Part shown: piece after piece, positions 28,095-36,067 of the stretch
Layout of the letters: each line of letters begins with the position of its first letter
Numbering within the stretch: the stretch's first letter is position 1
Source of the DNA: Pseudodesulfovibrio profundus
GTDB lineage: Bacteria > Desulfobacterota > Desulfovibrionia > Desulfovibrionales > Desulfovibrionaceae
Direction of reading: 5' to 3'
Assembly (NCBI RefSeq): GCF_900217235.1
Contig: NZ_LT907975.1
Coordinates: forward strand, 1,525,001-1,589,000
DNA: 64,000 bases
Position numbers and translations under genes: made by a program
The notes under the pieces: generated by a model
What the model was told of the DNA's origin: nothing
Seen by the model: the letters and a program-made list of their open reading frames with translations, nothing else
Database searches by the model: none

Positions 28095-28275
28095 GTCCCC
28101 GGGAGGCCGTGTCGCCTGTTTGTTTTGAACCTGTTATCTACAGGTGGGCATGTCTCGCGTACCTTCAGGCTTCCCGATGCGAGTCGGGCCTGCTCACCAG
28201 CACGCTGGAGTCGTCGCCCTTTTTTCAGAGCATTGGCTCAATAACACTCCGGGCGATCACAAACGCCCCAGGGTA
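28095..28275 (-). ncRNA. ssrS: 6S RNA
   Basis: About 181 nt in the zapA-rny gap. The reverse strand has the full 6S layout. A closing stem pairs CCCTGGGG at the 5' end (from 28273) with CTCCCGGGG at the 3' end (to 28097), with a G-U pair. The terminal hairpin reads GCGTGCTGGTGAGCAGGCCC, loop CTCGCA, then TCGGGAAGCCTGAAGGTACG. The 3' side carries CACCTG...AGGTTCAA and AGGCGACACGGC. These match E. coli 6S landmarks (GGUUGGUGAGCA, AGAAGCCU, CACCUUG...GGGUUCAA, GGCGGCAUC). 6S RNA binds sigma-70 holoenzyme in stationary phase. The zapA-ssrS neighbourhood is known from other proteobacteria. Confidence 0.9.
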
Positions 28276-28317
28276 ATATCTTTATCGAGGCCTGTCCCTT
28301 CCTATCATCGGCTTGGG

Positions 28318-28572
28318 TTATTCGGCCTTTTCCAAAATCTCTCCGATCCTCTCTTCCAGCTGCGCAAGCTGTGACTTGCAAACGAGGTAATCGTCGGCCA
28401 AACTAAGCAGAAGAAAAGTTAGCGCCTTTTCCTTACTTAGATCACCAGCCCCGGAAGTCAATTCACCGTACTTTGTTTCCAAGTACTCTTGGGCAGCTTC
28501 AATGCGTTCACTTTTCGCATCTGTCTTAAAGGAGATGTCTAATCCGAACAGGTTCAGCGTATATCGTGGCAT
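28318..28572 (-). CDS. zapA: Cell division protein ZapA
   Basis: 84 residues. The N-terminal beta-rich head (YTLNLFGLDISFKTDA) and the C-terminal coiled coil (LSLADDYLVCKSQLAQLEER) are those of ZapA, which cross-links FtsZ filaments at the division ring. It follows a ZapB-like coiled-coil gene by 12 bases and precedes 6S RNA. The length is close to that of other short ZapA proteins. Confidence 0.9.
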   Translation of the reverse strand: MPRYTLNLFGLDISFKTDAKSERIEAAQEYLETKYGELTSGAGDLSKEKALTFLLLSLADDYLVCKSQLAQLEERIGEILEKAE

Positions 28573-28584
28573 CGCAACCTGCTG

Positions 28585-28761
28585 TTATTCCAGTTCACTT
28601 TGGACCTTATCCAAAAGAGTATCGATGCGAGATTCAATATCGCGTCGAGTCTGTTTTTCGGATTCGACCTGCTCCTTCAAGCGCTGGTTTTCTTCCTTCA
28701 ACTCATTGATTTTATGTAACAACCCGTTGAATTTTTCTTCGAGTCGGTCAACAATTTCCAT
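28585..28761 (-). CDS. ZapB-like short coiled-coil protein
   Basis: 58 residues, from the ATG at 28761 to a TAA at 28585. The whole chain is one predicted coiled coil rich in Glu, Lys, Arg and Gln: MEIVDRLEEKFNGLLHKINE leads, then LKEENQRLKEQVESEKQTRR, then DIESRIDTLLDKVQSELE. The leucine/isoleucine heptad spacing and size fit ZapB, the coiled-coil partner of ZapA at the divisome. Placement directly before zapA supports this. Homology to E. coli ZapB is by pattern only. Confidence 0.75.
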   Translation of the reverse strand: MEIVDRLEEKFNGLLHKINELKEENQRLKEQVESEKQTRRDIESRIDTLLDKVQSELE

Positions 28762-28792
28762 ACCTTGTATGTATCCTCGTGCTTGTGAAAAA

Positions 28793-30172
28793 TCAATCGG
28801 ATTTTTTCAACCGTTTATTCAAATTAATCTGCTTGCCGCGTGCAATTCCAGCCCCTTCGTCAGGCACATCCTTGGTGATGGTGGACCCGGCTCCGACAAG
28901 AGCATCCTTGCCGATGGAAACAGGTGCTACCAATGCTGAATTGGAACCAATAAAAGCCCCGGAACCGATGACGGTCTTGAACTTGTTCTTCCCGTCATAG
29001 TTGCAGGTGATGGTACCGGCGCCGATATTTGCTCCAGCCCCGACGTCCGTGTCTCCGAGATAGGTCAGATGACTTGCTTTGGCGCCTTCGCCCAGCACTG
29101 CCTTCTTCATCTCAACAAAGTTGCCTACCCGTGCGTCACGCTTGAGTTCAGCTCCCGGGCGCAAGCGCGCATAGGGGCCAACCGTGGCTCCCGATCCAAC
29201 CACGGCCTTCTCAATGTGACAAAACTGTTTGACTTCGCAACCGGACTCAAAAACGGAATCAGTGATGTAGTTGTATGATCCAAGCCGCGCTCCGGCCTTG
29301 ACCACTGATTCGCCGTAAATTTCGCAATGACCGAAGATCTCTACCCCCGGCTCAACTGTCACCTGCGGCCCGATGATAACGGTACCGGGGTTATGCACCA
29401 GCACGCCCTTGTCTATCAATGCTTCCACGATCTTGTGGCGCAAGGTATTCTCTGCTGCAACCAGTTCACGCGGACTGTTGATACCCATCAGGCTGACGTC
29501 ATCGCCGCACAGAACTCCGTGTACGCTCAGTCCTTTTTCAACGGCCAGTGAGACCAAGTCCGTGATGTAGTATTCACCGCTGGCGTTCTCATTCCTCAGT
29601 TCATCCAGAAGCGCTTCCATGGTTTCGACCTTGAGCAGATAGATTCCGGCGTTCACTTCGCCCGAAACCGGACCATGGACGCTCTCATCATAATCCTTGG
29701 CTTCAACAACGGCATTGATGGCGCGTTTGTTGTCACGCACTATCCGCCCAAAAGAGCCAGGCTCAGGCGGTGTAATCGTCATGAACGCCAGATCACAGCG
29801 ACCGGCAACTTCGGCAAGGCGCTGGAGCGCTTCCGTGGTCACCAGCGGCGTATCTCCGTTGATAACCATGCAATATGGCGCTCCGGTTTTCTTGACGGCA
29901 TCCCATGCGACCTGCAAGGCATGCCCGGTCCCAAGCTGCTCTTCCTGCACCACAAACGAGTCGCACTTCTCCGGGAAGGCCTCTCTGACCATATCCGCAG
30001 CGTGACCGATCACGGTCAGCACGTTGTCCTGCATGATGGGATCAAGGGCGCTATATACATAATGGAGCATGGGCTCGTTCAAAAGCGTCTGCAATACTTT
30101 CGGTTTGGCCGAATGCATTCGAGTACCCTTGCCAGCGGCAAGGACAACCGCGGCGATGGAAGTGTCGGTCAT
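28793..30172 (-). CDS. glmU: Bifunctional N-acetylglucosamine-1-phosphate uridyltransferase / glucosamine-1-phosphate acetyltransferase
   Basis: 459 residues, the usual length. The N-terminal pyrophosphorylase has LAAGKGTRM (11-19), QEEQLGTGHA and INGDTPLV. The C-terminal left-handed beta helix has the hexapeptide series (for example VGPYARLRPGAEL, GNFVEMKKAVLG, GAGTITCNYDGKNK) with the acetyl-CoA site. It makes UDP-GlcNAc for peptidoglycan and LPS. GGGAG precedes the ATG by eight bases. It lies upstream of the ZapB-like, zapA and rny genes in the same direction, about 30 bases before the first. Confidence 0.97.
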   Translation of the reverse strand: MTDTSIAAVVLAAGKGTRMHSAKPKVLQTLLNEPMLHYVYSALDPIMQDNVLTVIGHAADMVREAFPEKCDSFVVQEEQLGTGHALQVAWDAVKKTGAPYCMVINGDTPLVTTEALQRLAEVAGRCDLAFMTITPPEPGSFGRIVRDNKRAINAVVEAKDYDESVHGPVSGEVNAGIYLLKVETMEALLDELRNENASGEYYITDLVSLAVEKGLSVHGVLCGDDVSLMGINSPRELVAAENTLRHKIVEALIDKGVLVHNPGTVIIGPQVTVEPGVEIFGHCEIYGESVVKAGARLGSYNYITDSVFESGCEVKQFCHIEKAVVGSGATVGPYARLRPGAELKRDARVGNFVEMKKAVLGEGAKASHLTYLGDTDVGAGANIGAGTITCNYDGKNKFKTVIGSGAFIGSNSALVAPVSIGKDALVGAGSTITKDVPDEGAGIARGKQINLNKRLKKSD

Positions 30173-30275
30173 AACTATATCTCCCGGACAATAAATTCTC
30201 TATGAAACAAACTAGCTGGAAATTACCTGTTTGAAGCGGATTGGGCAAGTATCCCGCCCGAAAAAGACGAAACGG

Positions 30276-30656
30276 CTATCTCAAGCCGATAATCCCGCGT
30301 TGACCGATAGTTTTGATGAATGCGGTGACGCTCAACTCGGCCTCGCGAAGCTGCACCCCATACTTTTCGACAAACGCTTCAGCAATATTTCGAACGGAAT
30401 GCTCACCGTCAATACGTTCCCACACAAATGTGCCCATCTCATCCAGTTCCACCTGCTTGATCATGGGTCGCTTGTCCCACATGCCGACCTTTTCGGCCAG
30501 ACGACCAAACCACGGCTTCACTGCCAACGGATAGGAAAGTCGAAGCAGTCCGCCGTCCATGGTCGTTTCTTTGACCTCGGTATTACGCACCGGGACCATA
30601 TCAAGGGCCTGTGAACGGCTGATGACAGGATGAACTTTTTTCTTAAACAATCCCAT
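30276..30656 (-). CDS. PqqD-like (RRE-fold) protein
   Basis: 126 residues from the ATG at 30656, which overlaps the end of the preceding gene by 14 bases. The C-terminal 80 residues fit the PqqD family: QVELDEMGTFVWERIDGEHS, then VRNIAEAFVEKYGVQLREAE and LSVTAFIKTIGQRGII. PqqD-type domains are winged-helix modules that bind leader peptides of ribosomally made natural products or chaperone substrates. Here no radical SAM enzyme or precursor peptide is nearby, so the role may differ. The only linked gene is the unknown one at 30643. Confidence 0.75.
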   Translation of the reverse strand: MGLFKKKVHPVISRSQALDMVPVRNTEVKETTMDGGLLRLSYPLAVKPWFGRLAEKVGMWDKRPMIKQVELDEMGTFVWERIDGEHSVRNIAEAFVEKYGVQLREAELSVTAFIKTIGQRGIIGLR

Positions 30657-31554
30657 AGGACTCGCATATTCCGTTAAATTGATCAGCGGGTGCGGCAATG
30701 CTCCCACGAGCATGCACTCCGAGCACAGTATTCTCGTCATCGACAATCCAGACTCGACCTCGATTATACACCTCACGCCGCAAAATCCGACGGAGCAAAG
30801 AGGTCTTCTCTACCACATCCCACATGACTTTCTTCTCCCCGCTCTCAATACCGTTTCCTGACTTTGGAGCGCCGTCCATATTGTCTGTCACCCAAGCTTC
30901 AAGGCTTGTGCCCTTGAGAAAAACAGAGGCCGGAGCGTACCGATCAAAGACAAGCGACACTCCCTTGCCTTTTCCCGGGGGCAGGCGTTCACCTTTCTTC
31001 GTTGCAGGGAGCCAGTACGAAACTCGATAATGTCCGGGCTTAAAGGAAAAGGTGTCCAAGACGAAGTTGGATGGGACCCGCGCTGTCAGTCCAAACATGG
31101 TCCAGGGAACAGTCTTGCCGTTCGTGTGATCTCGAAAGGAGGACAGCACCTCTGAGGCGATATCCAGATCATGCTGACCTCGAATGAAAAACTGCGCGAG
31201 AACAGCCAGTCCCGTGGCTGGATTGTGGAGCATTGCGCCCATGCCATCATGGCCCGGGCCTTTCCAGAAAAAGCTCCCTGCCAGCAAACCGGTTTGCTCC
31301 AGCTTCCCAACAGCTTGCGCCCAAGATTTCGGGGTTTCACTCTCAGGCAGCGGACGCATCTCAGCGCCTTTGTTGCCTTTGGAAAGACGTTTCAGGTGTT
31401 TCTTGAAAGAAAAGGAACCATGCACTACCCGCCACTTCAATTCACATAACGGCATGTCCCCACGGGCCAAGACAAAGCCGTCCCGCTCAAGAGCGGACGG
31501 CTCCCAGTCCTCCGGCGTTGTCAAACCAACACCGTTCCAGCAAAGAGTACTCAT
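30643..31554 (-). CDS. Conserved-looking protein of unknown function, partner of PqqD-like gene
   Basis: 303 residues, soluble, no signal peptide or membrane helix. Notable segments are SFFWKGPGHDGMGAMLHNPA, TGLAVLAQFFIRGQHDLDIA and TMFGLTARVPSNFVLDTFSF; the alternation of aromatic and polar residues suggests a beta-rich fold. A helical C-terminus has EKTSLLRRILRREVYNRGRV. No domain was recognised. Its end overlaps the PqqD-like gene by 14 bases and its start lies next to the exported protein gene at 31556, so the three may be co-transcribed. Function unknown. Confidence 0.75.
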   Translation of the reverse strand: MSTLCWNGVGLTTPEDWEPSALERDGFVLARGDMPLCELKWRVVHGSFSFKKHLKRLSKGNKGAEMRPLPESETPKSWAQAVGKLEQTGLLAGSFFWKGPGHDGMGAMLHNPATGLAVLAQFFIRGQHDLDIASEVLSSFRDHTNGKTVPWTMFGLTARVPSNFVLDTFSFKPGHYRVSYWLPATKKGERLPPGKGKGVSLVFDRYAPASVFLKGTSLEAWVTDNMDGAPKSGNGIESGEKKVMWDVVEKTSLLRRILRREVYNRGRVWIVDDENTVLGVHARGSIAAPADQFNGICESYGIV

Positions 31555-31555
31555 C

Positions 31556-32164
31556 TTAACGGGCTACGAAATCGTCGAGATCACGTACCTTCTTGTTCCT
31601 ATGCTTACCCATGCGCCGCTCTTCATCGTCACGCTGCTTCATATAGCAACGGTACTCATTTTCCATGACAGAATCATAGGTCATCTTGATGGAAACTCCA
31701 GGGCGCATTTCAGCCTTTTTACTCCACATAAGCAAAATACTCATGCGCTCATCGCCTCGTGTGAAGACCCATTTCCACGCTATGATATTACGAAACGTAT
31801 CGCCTTCATAACTGTCCGGCTTACCATACGCTTTCTCATATTTCTTATACAACTTGTCAAAAAAGTGCTGACTGCGGTCATGGAATTTGATCTTCACCCG
31901 CATGAGCATATCGACATCGTCACAATTAGCATAGGTCAGGCTCCCTCCCCGTACGCCGGGAATGGCACCAGGAATGAAATGCACTTCCTTGAGAAACGGC
32001 ATATCCGGTATAGGGGTCGCTTCTCCTGTTTCACAGTATTTTTGGTGATTACCCATATGCTCACCAAGGGTCAGACCGGCAATAGTCGTAGGGAACGGCC
32101 CTGCGAACGCAGTCGAAACCATAAGAGCGAGTACCACCAGTACGATCATGCTAATTTTTTTCAT
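31556..32164 (-). CDS. Exported protein of unknown function
   Basis: 202 residues from the ATG at 32164. It has a signal peptide (MKKISMIVLVVLALMVSTAF, cleavage near AFA-GPF) and a mature domain beginning TTIAGLTLGEHMGNHQKYCE. It contains RIKFHDRSQ-like residues (here KIKFHDRSQHFFDKLYKKYE) and DTFRNIIAWKWVFTRGDERM, and ends in a basic tail (KHRNKKVRD). Similar short periplasmic proteins with an AGLTLG start occur in sulfate reducers, but I cannot name the family. It is separated from the next reverse gene by one base, so an operon is likely. Confidence 0.7.
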   Translation of the reverse strand: MKKISMIVLVVLALMVSTAFAGPFPTTIAGLTLGEHMGNHQKYCETGEATPIPDMPFLKEVHFIPGAIPGVRGGSLTYANCDDVDMLMRVKIKFHDRSQHFFDKLYKKYEKAYGKPDSYEGDTFRNIIAWKWVFTRGDERMSILLMWSKKAEMRPGVSIKMTYDSVMENEYRCYMKQRDDEERRMGKHRNKKVRDLDDFVAR

Positions 32165-32358
32165 TGTAGCAACTACCTCGTTGAAAGACTTGTCGGTTTT
32201 TCTCGTAACACTTATGGTAAAAGAGAATTCTCTTGTTGGCAAAGAGATTAGTAACCCGCAGGAGCAGCATGCGACCTCTTTTCGACCTCCGCGCATTGGC
32301 ATATGCCGTTTTCACCGTACTCGGCGGAGCCGTGTACGGCGGCCAGGTCTGACCACTC

Positions 32359-33831
32359 ATGGTACAGCTCCCGGTCTGGGAGCTCGGGCTCATCATTCTC
32401 CTTCCCATGGCAGGGGTCTATCTGCTGCGTCCTTTTGCCATAGCCCGATATGTTGAATGCGCACCACCGATACAACAATCTTTCCGGCAATTCCGAGTCG
32501 AACTGGCCTTGTACTTTGCAGCAGGAATCATCATGGCTTTTCTCCTGCTGTTCATGCACAGTTTCCCGCTGCTCGAAAGTGGTTTCAAGCTCGTCCTGGG
32601 CATATTCACTGTGGGACTGTTCGCTGCTCTCGACATTGCCCTTGCCCGCGAACGGCAAGTCATTCGCATGGCTCTTTCCGGCAGCGGACCTTTCGAGCCA
32701 CCCAGCCGCTTCAGCCCCTTGACGCGCCGCTTCTCGCTGGTCGCAACACTGATCCTGCTTCTGATTACCGGCATCATGCTACTGGTGATTATCCGCGATG
32801 TTCACTGGCTCGCCGAGCAGGATCTGACCATAGCGTCCGTTGACGAACTTGGACGGTCCGTGCTGCTTGAAATCATCTTTGTGATGGGCTTCCTGCTCCT
32901 CATGATCATCAACCTGATCTTCTCGTATGCACGCAATCTCCGTATCCTTTTCGACAACGAGACCAGTGTGCTGGAAAGCGTGACTGACGGCGACCTCTCC
33001 CGTCAGGTGCCGGTGACCACCAGTGACGAAATGGGCGTTATCGCCGGGCATACCAACACGATGATCCGCTCCCTTCGTGACAGCCAGCGCATGCGCGAGG
33101 GGCTACGCATTGCCCATGAGGTGCAGCAGCATTTTCTTCCCAAGCACCCCCTGCCCATAGAAGGCGTCGACATTGCAGGCACAGCCTCTTTTTCCGATGA
33201 GACCGGTGGTGATTTTTACGATTATATCGAGTGCGAGCGTCCGGACTGCCAATTGATGACCGTTGCGGTGGGCGATGTTTCCGGCCACGGCATAGGCGCT
33301 GCCCTGCTCATGGCCGAAGGGCGCGCACTGATCCGACAATCCACCAGTTCACCCGGATCGCCTGCGCAAAACGTGGGGACCGCCAACATGCACCTTGCCC
33401 GGGACGTTGAGGGGACTGGCCGTTTCATGACCCTGTTTTACATTGTCCTTGATCCTGTGACCAAGCACATGACCTGGGTTAATGCCGGCCATCAGCCGCC
33501 ACTTCTCTACGACCGTTCAACCGACACGTTCACAGAGCTCAAGGGGAACGACATCCCGCTCGGCGTCATCGACGACTGGCTGTTTCACGAAAACTACCAT
33601 TCGCTTCCTTCATCTGATCAGGTCATACTCGTTGGCACGGATGGGATATGGGAGGCAATCAGTCCGGATGGCGAGATGTTCGGACCTGCTCGAATCAAGC
33701 AGGTTATCCGTGAACACGCCGACCAACCCGCCGAGCGCATAGTGCAGGCTCTTGAAGACAGAGTTCACCACTTCGCAGGCAGGCGCTCCCAGCGCGACGA
33801 TGTGACGCTCGTTGTCATCAAGGGCAAGTAG
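32359..33831 (+). CDS. SpoIIE-type PP2C serine phosphatase with HAMP domain
   Basis: 490 residues. Four hydrophobic helices occur in the first 200 residues (about 8-24, 50-68, 75-92, 127-148, with a further one near 170-190). A HAMP-like linker follows (LESVTDGDLSRQVPVTTSDEMG), and the phosphatase domain starts at GLRIAHEVQQHFLP. Metal-binding motifs are DETGGDFYDY, VAVGDVSGHGIGAALLM, NAGHQPPLL, LVGTDGIWEA and QRDDVTLVVIK. Such proteins dephosphorylate anti-sigma-factor antagonists in partner-switching systems. No anti-sigma factor or antagonist gene is adjacent. The ribosome binding site is weak but an in-frame stop lies nine bases upstream. Confidence 0.88.
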   Translation: MVQLPVWELGLIILLPMAGVYLLRPFAIARYVECAPPIQQSFRQFRVELALYFAAGIIMAFLLLFMHSFPLLESGFKLVLGIFTVGLFAALDIALARERQVIRMALSGSGPFEPPSRFSPLTRRFSLVATLILLLITGIMLLVIIRDVHWLAEQDLTIASVDELGRSVLLEIIFVMGFLLLMIINLIFSYARNLRILFDNETSVLESVTDGDLSRQVPVTTSDEMGVIAGHTNTMIRSLRDSQRMREGLRIAHEVQQHFLPKHPLPIEGVDIAGTASFSDETGGDFYDYIECERPDCQLMTVAVGDVSGHGIGAALLMAEGRALIRQSTSSPGSPAQNVGTANMHLARDVEGTGRFMTLFYIVLDPVTKHMTWVNAGHQPPLLYDRSTDTFTELKGNDIPLGVIDDWLFHENYHSLPSSDQVILVGTDGIWEAISPDGEMFGPARIKQVIREHADQPAERIVQALEDRVHHFAGRRSQRDDVTLVVIKGK

Positions 33832-33855
33832 CCTTTTGCCCGAAAAGATGCATTT

Positions 33856-33871
33856 CTTGACCTAGATCAAG
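33856..33871. promoter_or_regulatory. FNR/HcpR-like palindrome
   Basis: CTTGACCTAGATCAAG is a perfect inverted repeat of the form TTGA-N6-TCAA, as described for the HcpR/CRP-FNR family in Desulfovibrio. It lies just after the phosphatase gene and about 200 bases before rsmG, with no gene close behind it. Confidence 0.4.
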
Positions 33872-33962
33872 GATTTTCACCCAAGCTTGTCATAAAAGAG
33901 ACTCAAGACGATCAGCCAAAACCGTCTGACACACTCTGTGACAACCATCAACCGTCACACCT

Positions 33963-34013
33963 CCATAAACCTGAGCGCCCGCCTGTACAACAGGCGGGCG
34001 CTCAGGTTTATGG
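33963..34013. repeat. 24-bp perfect inverted repeat (hairpin)
   Basis: The 24 bases at 33963-33986 are the exact reverse complement of 33990-34013, with a three-base loop (ACA). The core is CTGAGCGCCCGCCTGT / ACAGGCGGGCGCTCAG. Neither side is followed by a T run, so it is not a standard intrinsic terminator, though it may stop transcription from the phosphatase gene. Confidence 0.85.
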
Positions 34014-34068
34014 CACCATGAATGAGGTTCTACTGGATTGTTGTCCTGAAACATTTTATTTCATCTCC

Positions 34069-34734
34069 ATGGCTACCCAAGCAATCACACAAGACGCTGT
34101 AATCAACGCTGCGCGCAAGCTCGGTCGCTCACTAAACAATGAGCAGGCTGACTTTTTGCGCACCTATCTCGATCAGCTCATCAAATGGAACAGGAAGATG
34201 AATCTGGTCGGCAAATCCTCGTGGCAGCAGGTTTTCGACACGCTGATCGTCGACTCGCTGTTTCTTGCTGATTTTCTGGACGGGCTTCCACTTGAAGACC
34301 AACCGCTGACACTCGATCTCGGAGCCGGAGCTGGCTTGCCTGGCATTCCCCTTCGCTCCATCTGGCAGGATGGCGTCTACTGGCTGGTGGAAGTACGGGA
34401 AAAACGTTCGCTCTTCATGCGTTCCGTTCTTGGTCGGATGGGACTGCCCAACACGCATGTTTTTCATGGCCGGGCCGAAGATGCACTCACACGACTGGCC
34501 GAGTCCGGGCATAGCGCAACAGCCGACCTCATTCTCAGCCGCGCTTTCATGCCATGGCGCAAACTTCTCGACTTCACCCGTCCCATGCTCAGAGATGGCG
34601 GCATTATCGTCATCCTCGCAAATGACCCGCAACCTGCGGATTCCGACATTCCCGATGGATGGAAGTTGGCTGATGTGGCCAGCTACCCGGCAGCACGTGA
34701 TGAACGATACTTCTGGTCACTGATTAAATCCTGA
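34069..34734 (+). CDS. rsmG: 16S rRNA (guanine527-N7)-methyltransferase
   Basis: 221 residues from the ATG at 34069; an ATG at 34018 is also in frame but would put the start next to the hairpin and add 17 residues not expected in the family. Neither has a good binding site. LIKWNRKMNLVG and the SAM motif LDLGAGAGLPGIPL are typical, followed by VEVREKRSLFMRSVLGRMGL and the AEDA segment. RsmG modifies G527 of the 530 loop; its loss gives streptomycin resistance in many bacteria. It is monocistronic, with a palindromic terminator shared with hisG. Confidence 0.92.
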   Translation: MATQAITQDAVINAARKLGRSLNNEQADFLRTYLDQLIKWNRKMNLVGKSSWQQVFDTLIVDSLFLADFLDGLPLEDQPLTLDLGAGAGLPGIPLRSIWQDGVYWLVEVREKRSLFMRSVLGRMGLPNTHVFHGRAEDALTRLAESGHSATADLILSRAFMPWRKLLDFTRPMLRDGGIIVILANDPQPADSDIPDGWKLADVASYPAARDERYFWSLIKS

Positions 34735-34760
34735 CGATCCGACCAACAGTTACATAAATA

Positions 34761-34794
34761 AAAGCCGGATGATCCATATGGATCATCCGGCTTT
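34761..34794. terminator. Bidirectional terminator between rsmG and hisG
   Basis: A 34-base perfect palindrome: AAAGCCGGATGATCCAT followed by ATGGATCATCCGGCTTT. It lies between convergent genes and would give A-flanked, T-ended hairpins on both strands. Confidence 0.8.
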
Positions 34795-34814
34795 ACTATC
34801 TTGTGAATCGCCGT

Positions 34815-35693
34815 CTAGATGACTTTGTTCAGCGGGTATTCAATGATGCCCTCTGCACCAAATTCCACCAGACGAGGAATGAGGTCGCGAACAACGGTCT
34901 CTTCAACCATGATCTCAACCGAGAGCCAGTTGTGGTCCTGCAGTTCCGCCACGGTCGGGGAATTGAGGGACGGCAGGGAGCCGTTGAGGGCTTCGAGCTT
35001 ATCCTTGGGCAGGTTCATTTTCAAACCGACCATCTTTTCGGCCTTGAGTGCACCCTGCAACAGCATGTTGATTTCCTGAATGAGCTTGCGCTTTTTCGGA
35101 TCTTCCCATGCTTCCTTGTTGGCGATGAGCTGCGTATTGGTCTGCATCAGCTCAGCGATGATGCGCAACCCGTTGGCGCGAATGGTCGTGCCGGTTTCGG
35201 TGATCTCCACGACAGCATCACACAGGTCTTCGACAACCTTGGCCTCGGTGGTACCCCAGGAAAAGGTGACATCCACGTTGACTCCAATGGACTTGAAGTA
35301 TTCCTTGGTGAAACCGACCAGCTCGGTGGCGATTTTCTTACCTTCAAGGTCCTCAGGGCGCTTGTAAGGGGAATCCCCTTTGACGCACAGGACCCAGCGG
35401 GCTTTGCGATTGGAGACCTTGGAGTAGATGAGGTCGTCAACCACAACAACGTCGGATTTGTTTTCCTTGATCCAGTCCATGCCGGTCAGGCCGACATCAA
35501 AGGTGCCGTTCTCGACGTACATGGACATTTCCTGTGCACGGGCAAGGGAGCATTTTATGCGATCATCGTCGATATCCGGAAAGTAGTTGCGATTGTGCAG
35601 CTTGATTTTCCAGCCTGCCTTGGCAAACAGTTTGAGAGTTGCATCCTGCAGGGAACCTTTGGGGACACCAAGACGGAGAAATTGTTCAGACAT
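34815..35693 (-). CDS. hisG: ATP phosphoribosyltransferase (long form)
   Basis: 292 residues, the long HisG with a C-terminal regulatory domain for histidine feedback, so no HisZ is needed. It starts histidine synthesis by joining ATP and PRPP. Visible motifs: LGVPKGSLQDATLKLFAKAG, GTFDVGLTGMDWI, RIATEL-like KKIATELVGFTKEYF and the PRPP loop ITETGTTIRANGL. The C-terminal region VEIMVEETVVRDLIPRLVEFGAEG is the allosteric domain. Its ATG overlaps the hisI stop (TAATG). The other his genes are elsewhere. Confidence 0.96.
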   Translation of the reverse strand: MSEQFLRLGVPKGSLQDATLKLFAKAGWKIKLHNRNYFPDIDDDRIKCSLARAQEMSMYVENGTFDVGLTGMDWIKENKSDVVVVDDLIYSKVSNRKARWVLCVKGDSPYKRPEDLEGKKIATELVGFTKEYFKSIGVNVDVTFSWGTTEAKVVEDLCDAVVEITETGTTIRANGLRIIAELMQTNTQLIANKEAWEDPKKRKLIQEINMLLQGALKAEKMVGLKMNLPKDKLEALNGSLPSLNSPTVAELQDHNWLSVEIMVEETVVRDLIPRLVEFGAEGIIEYPLNKVI

Positions 35694-36067
35694 TATTTAT
35701 ATACCTCTTTCGGGTCGAAGACGAGCGGGGAACATTCGGTCACCTCACCGTCCTTCATTTCACGATAAAAACATGAGCGATAGCCTTTGTGACAGGCTGC
35801 GCCGCCAATCTGGTCGATGAGAAGCACCAAGGTGTCGTCGTCGCAATCAATGCGGATGGACTTCACCTTCTGCGTATGGCTCGAGGTACCGCCCTTATGC
35901 CATAACGTGTTGCGGCTGCGGCTCCAGTAATGGGCCTCACCGGTTTCCAGGGTCTTATCCCATGCTTCTTCATTCATGTAGGCCATCATCAGGACTTCGC
36001 CGGTTTCGGCGTCCTGTGCAATGGCAGGGACGAGTCCGTCCATTTTTTCAAAATCCGGTCTGATCAT
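35693..36067 (-). CDS. hisI: Phosphoribosyl-AMP cyclohydrolase
   Basis: 124 residues. It opens the purine ring of PR-AMP, the third histidine step, using zinc and magnesium. Motifs: [49 protein letters not shown] and the cysteine zinc site [16 protein letters not shown]. It is the stand-alone cyclohydrolase without a HisE pyrophosphohydrolase domain. GAGG lies seven bases before the ATG. It is translationally coupled to hisG, an order not found in the classical enteric his operon. Confidence 0.96.
   Translation of the reverse strand: MIRPDFEKMDGLVPAIAQDAETGEVLMMAYMNEEAWDKTLETGEAHYWSRSRNTLWHKGGTSSHTQKVKSIRIDCDDDTLVLLIDQIGGAACHKGYRSCFYREMKDGEVTECSPLVFDPKEVYK

Noticed and set aside
32270..32358. 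Short leader frame before the SpoIIE-type phosphatase with AGGAG upstream
   Set aside because: The ATG at 32270 opens a frame that runs out of phase into the phosphatase gene with an unlikely composition; there is no stop before the true start and no sign of a real peptide.
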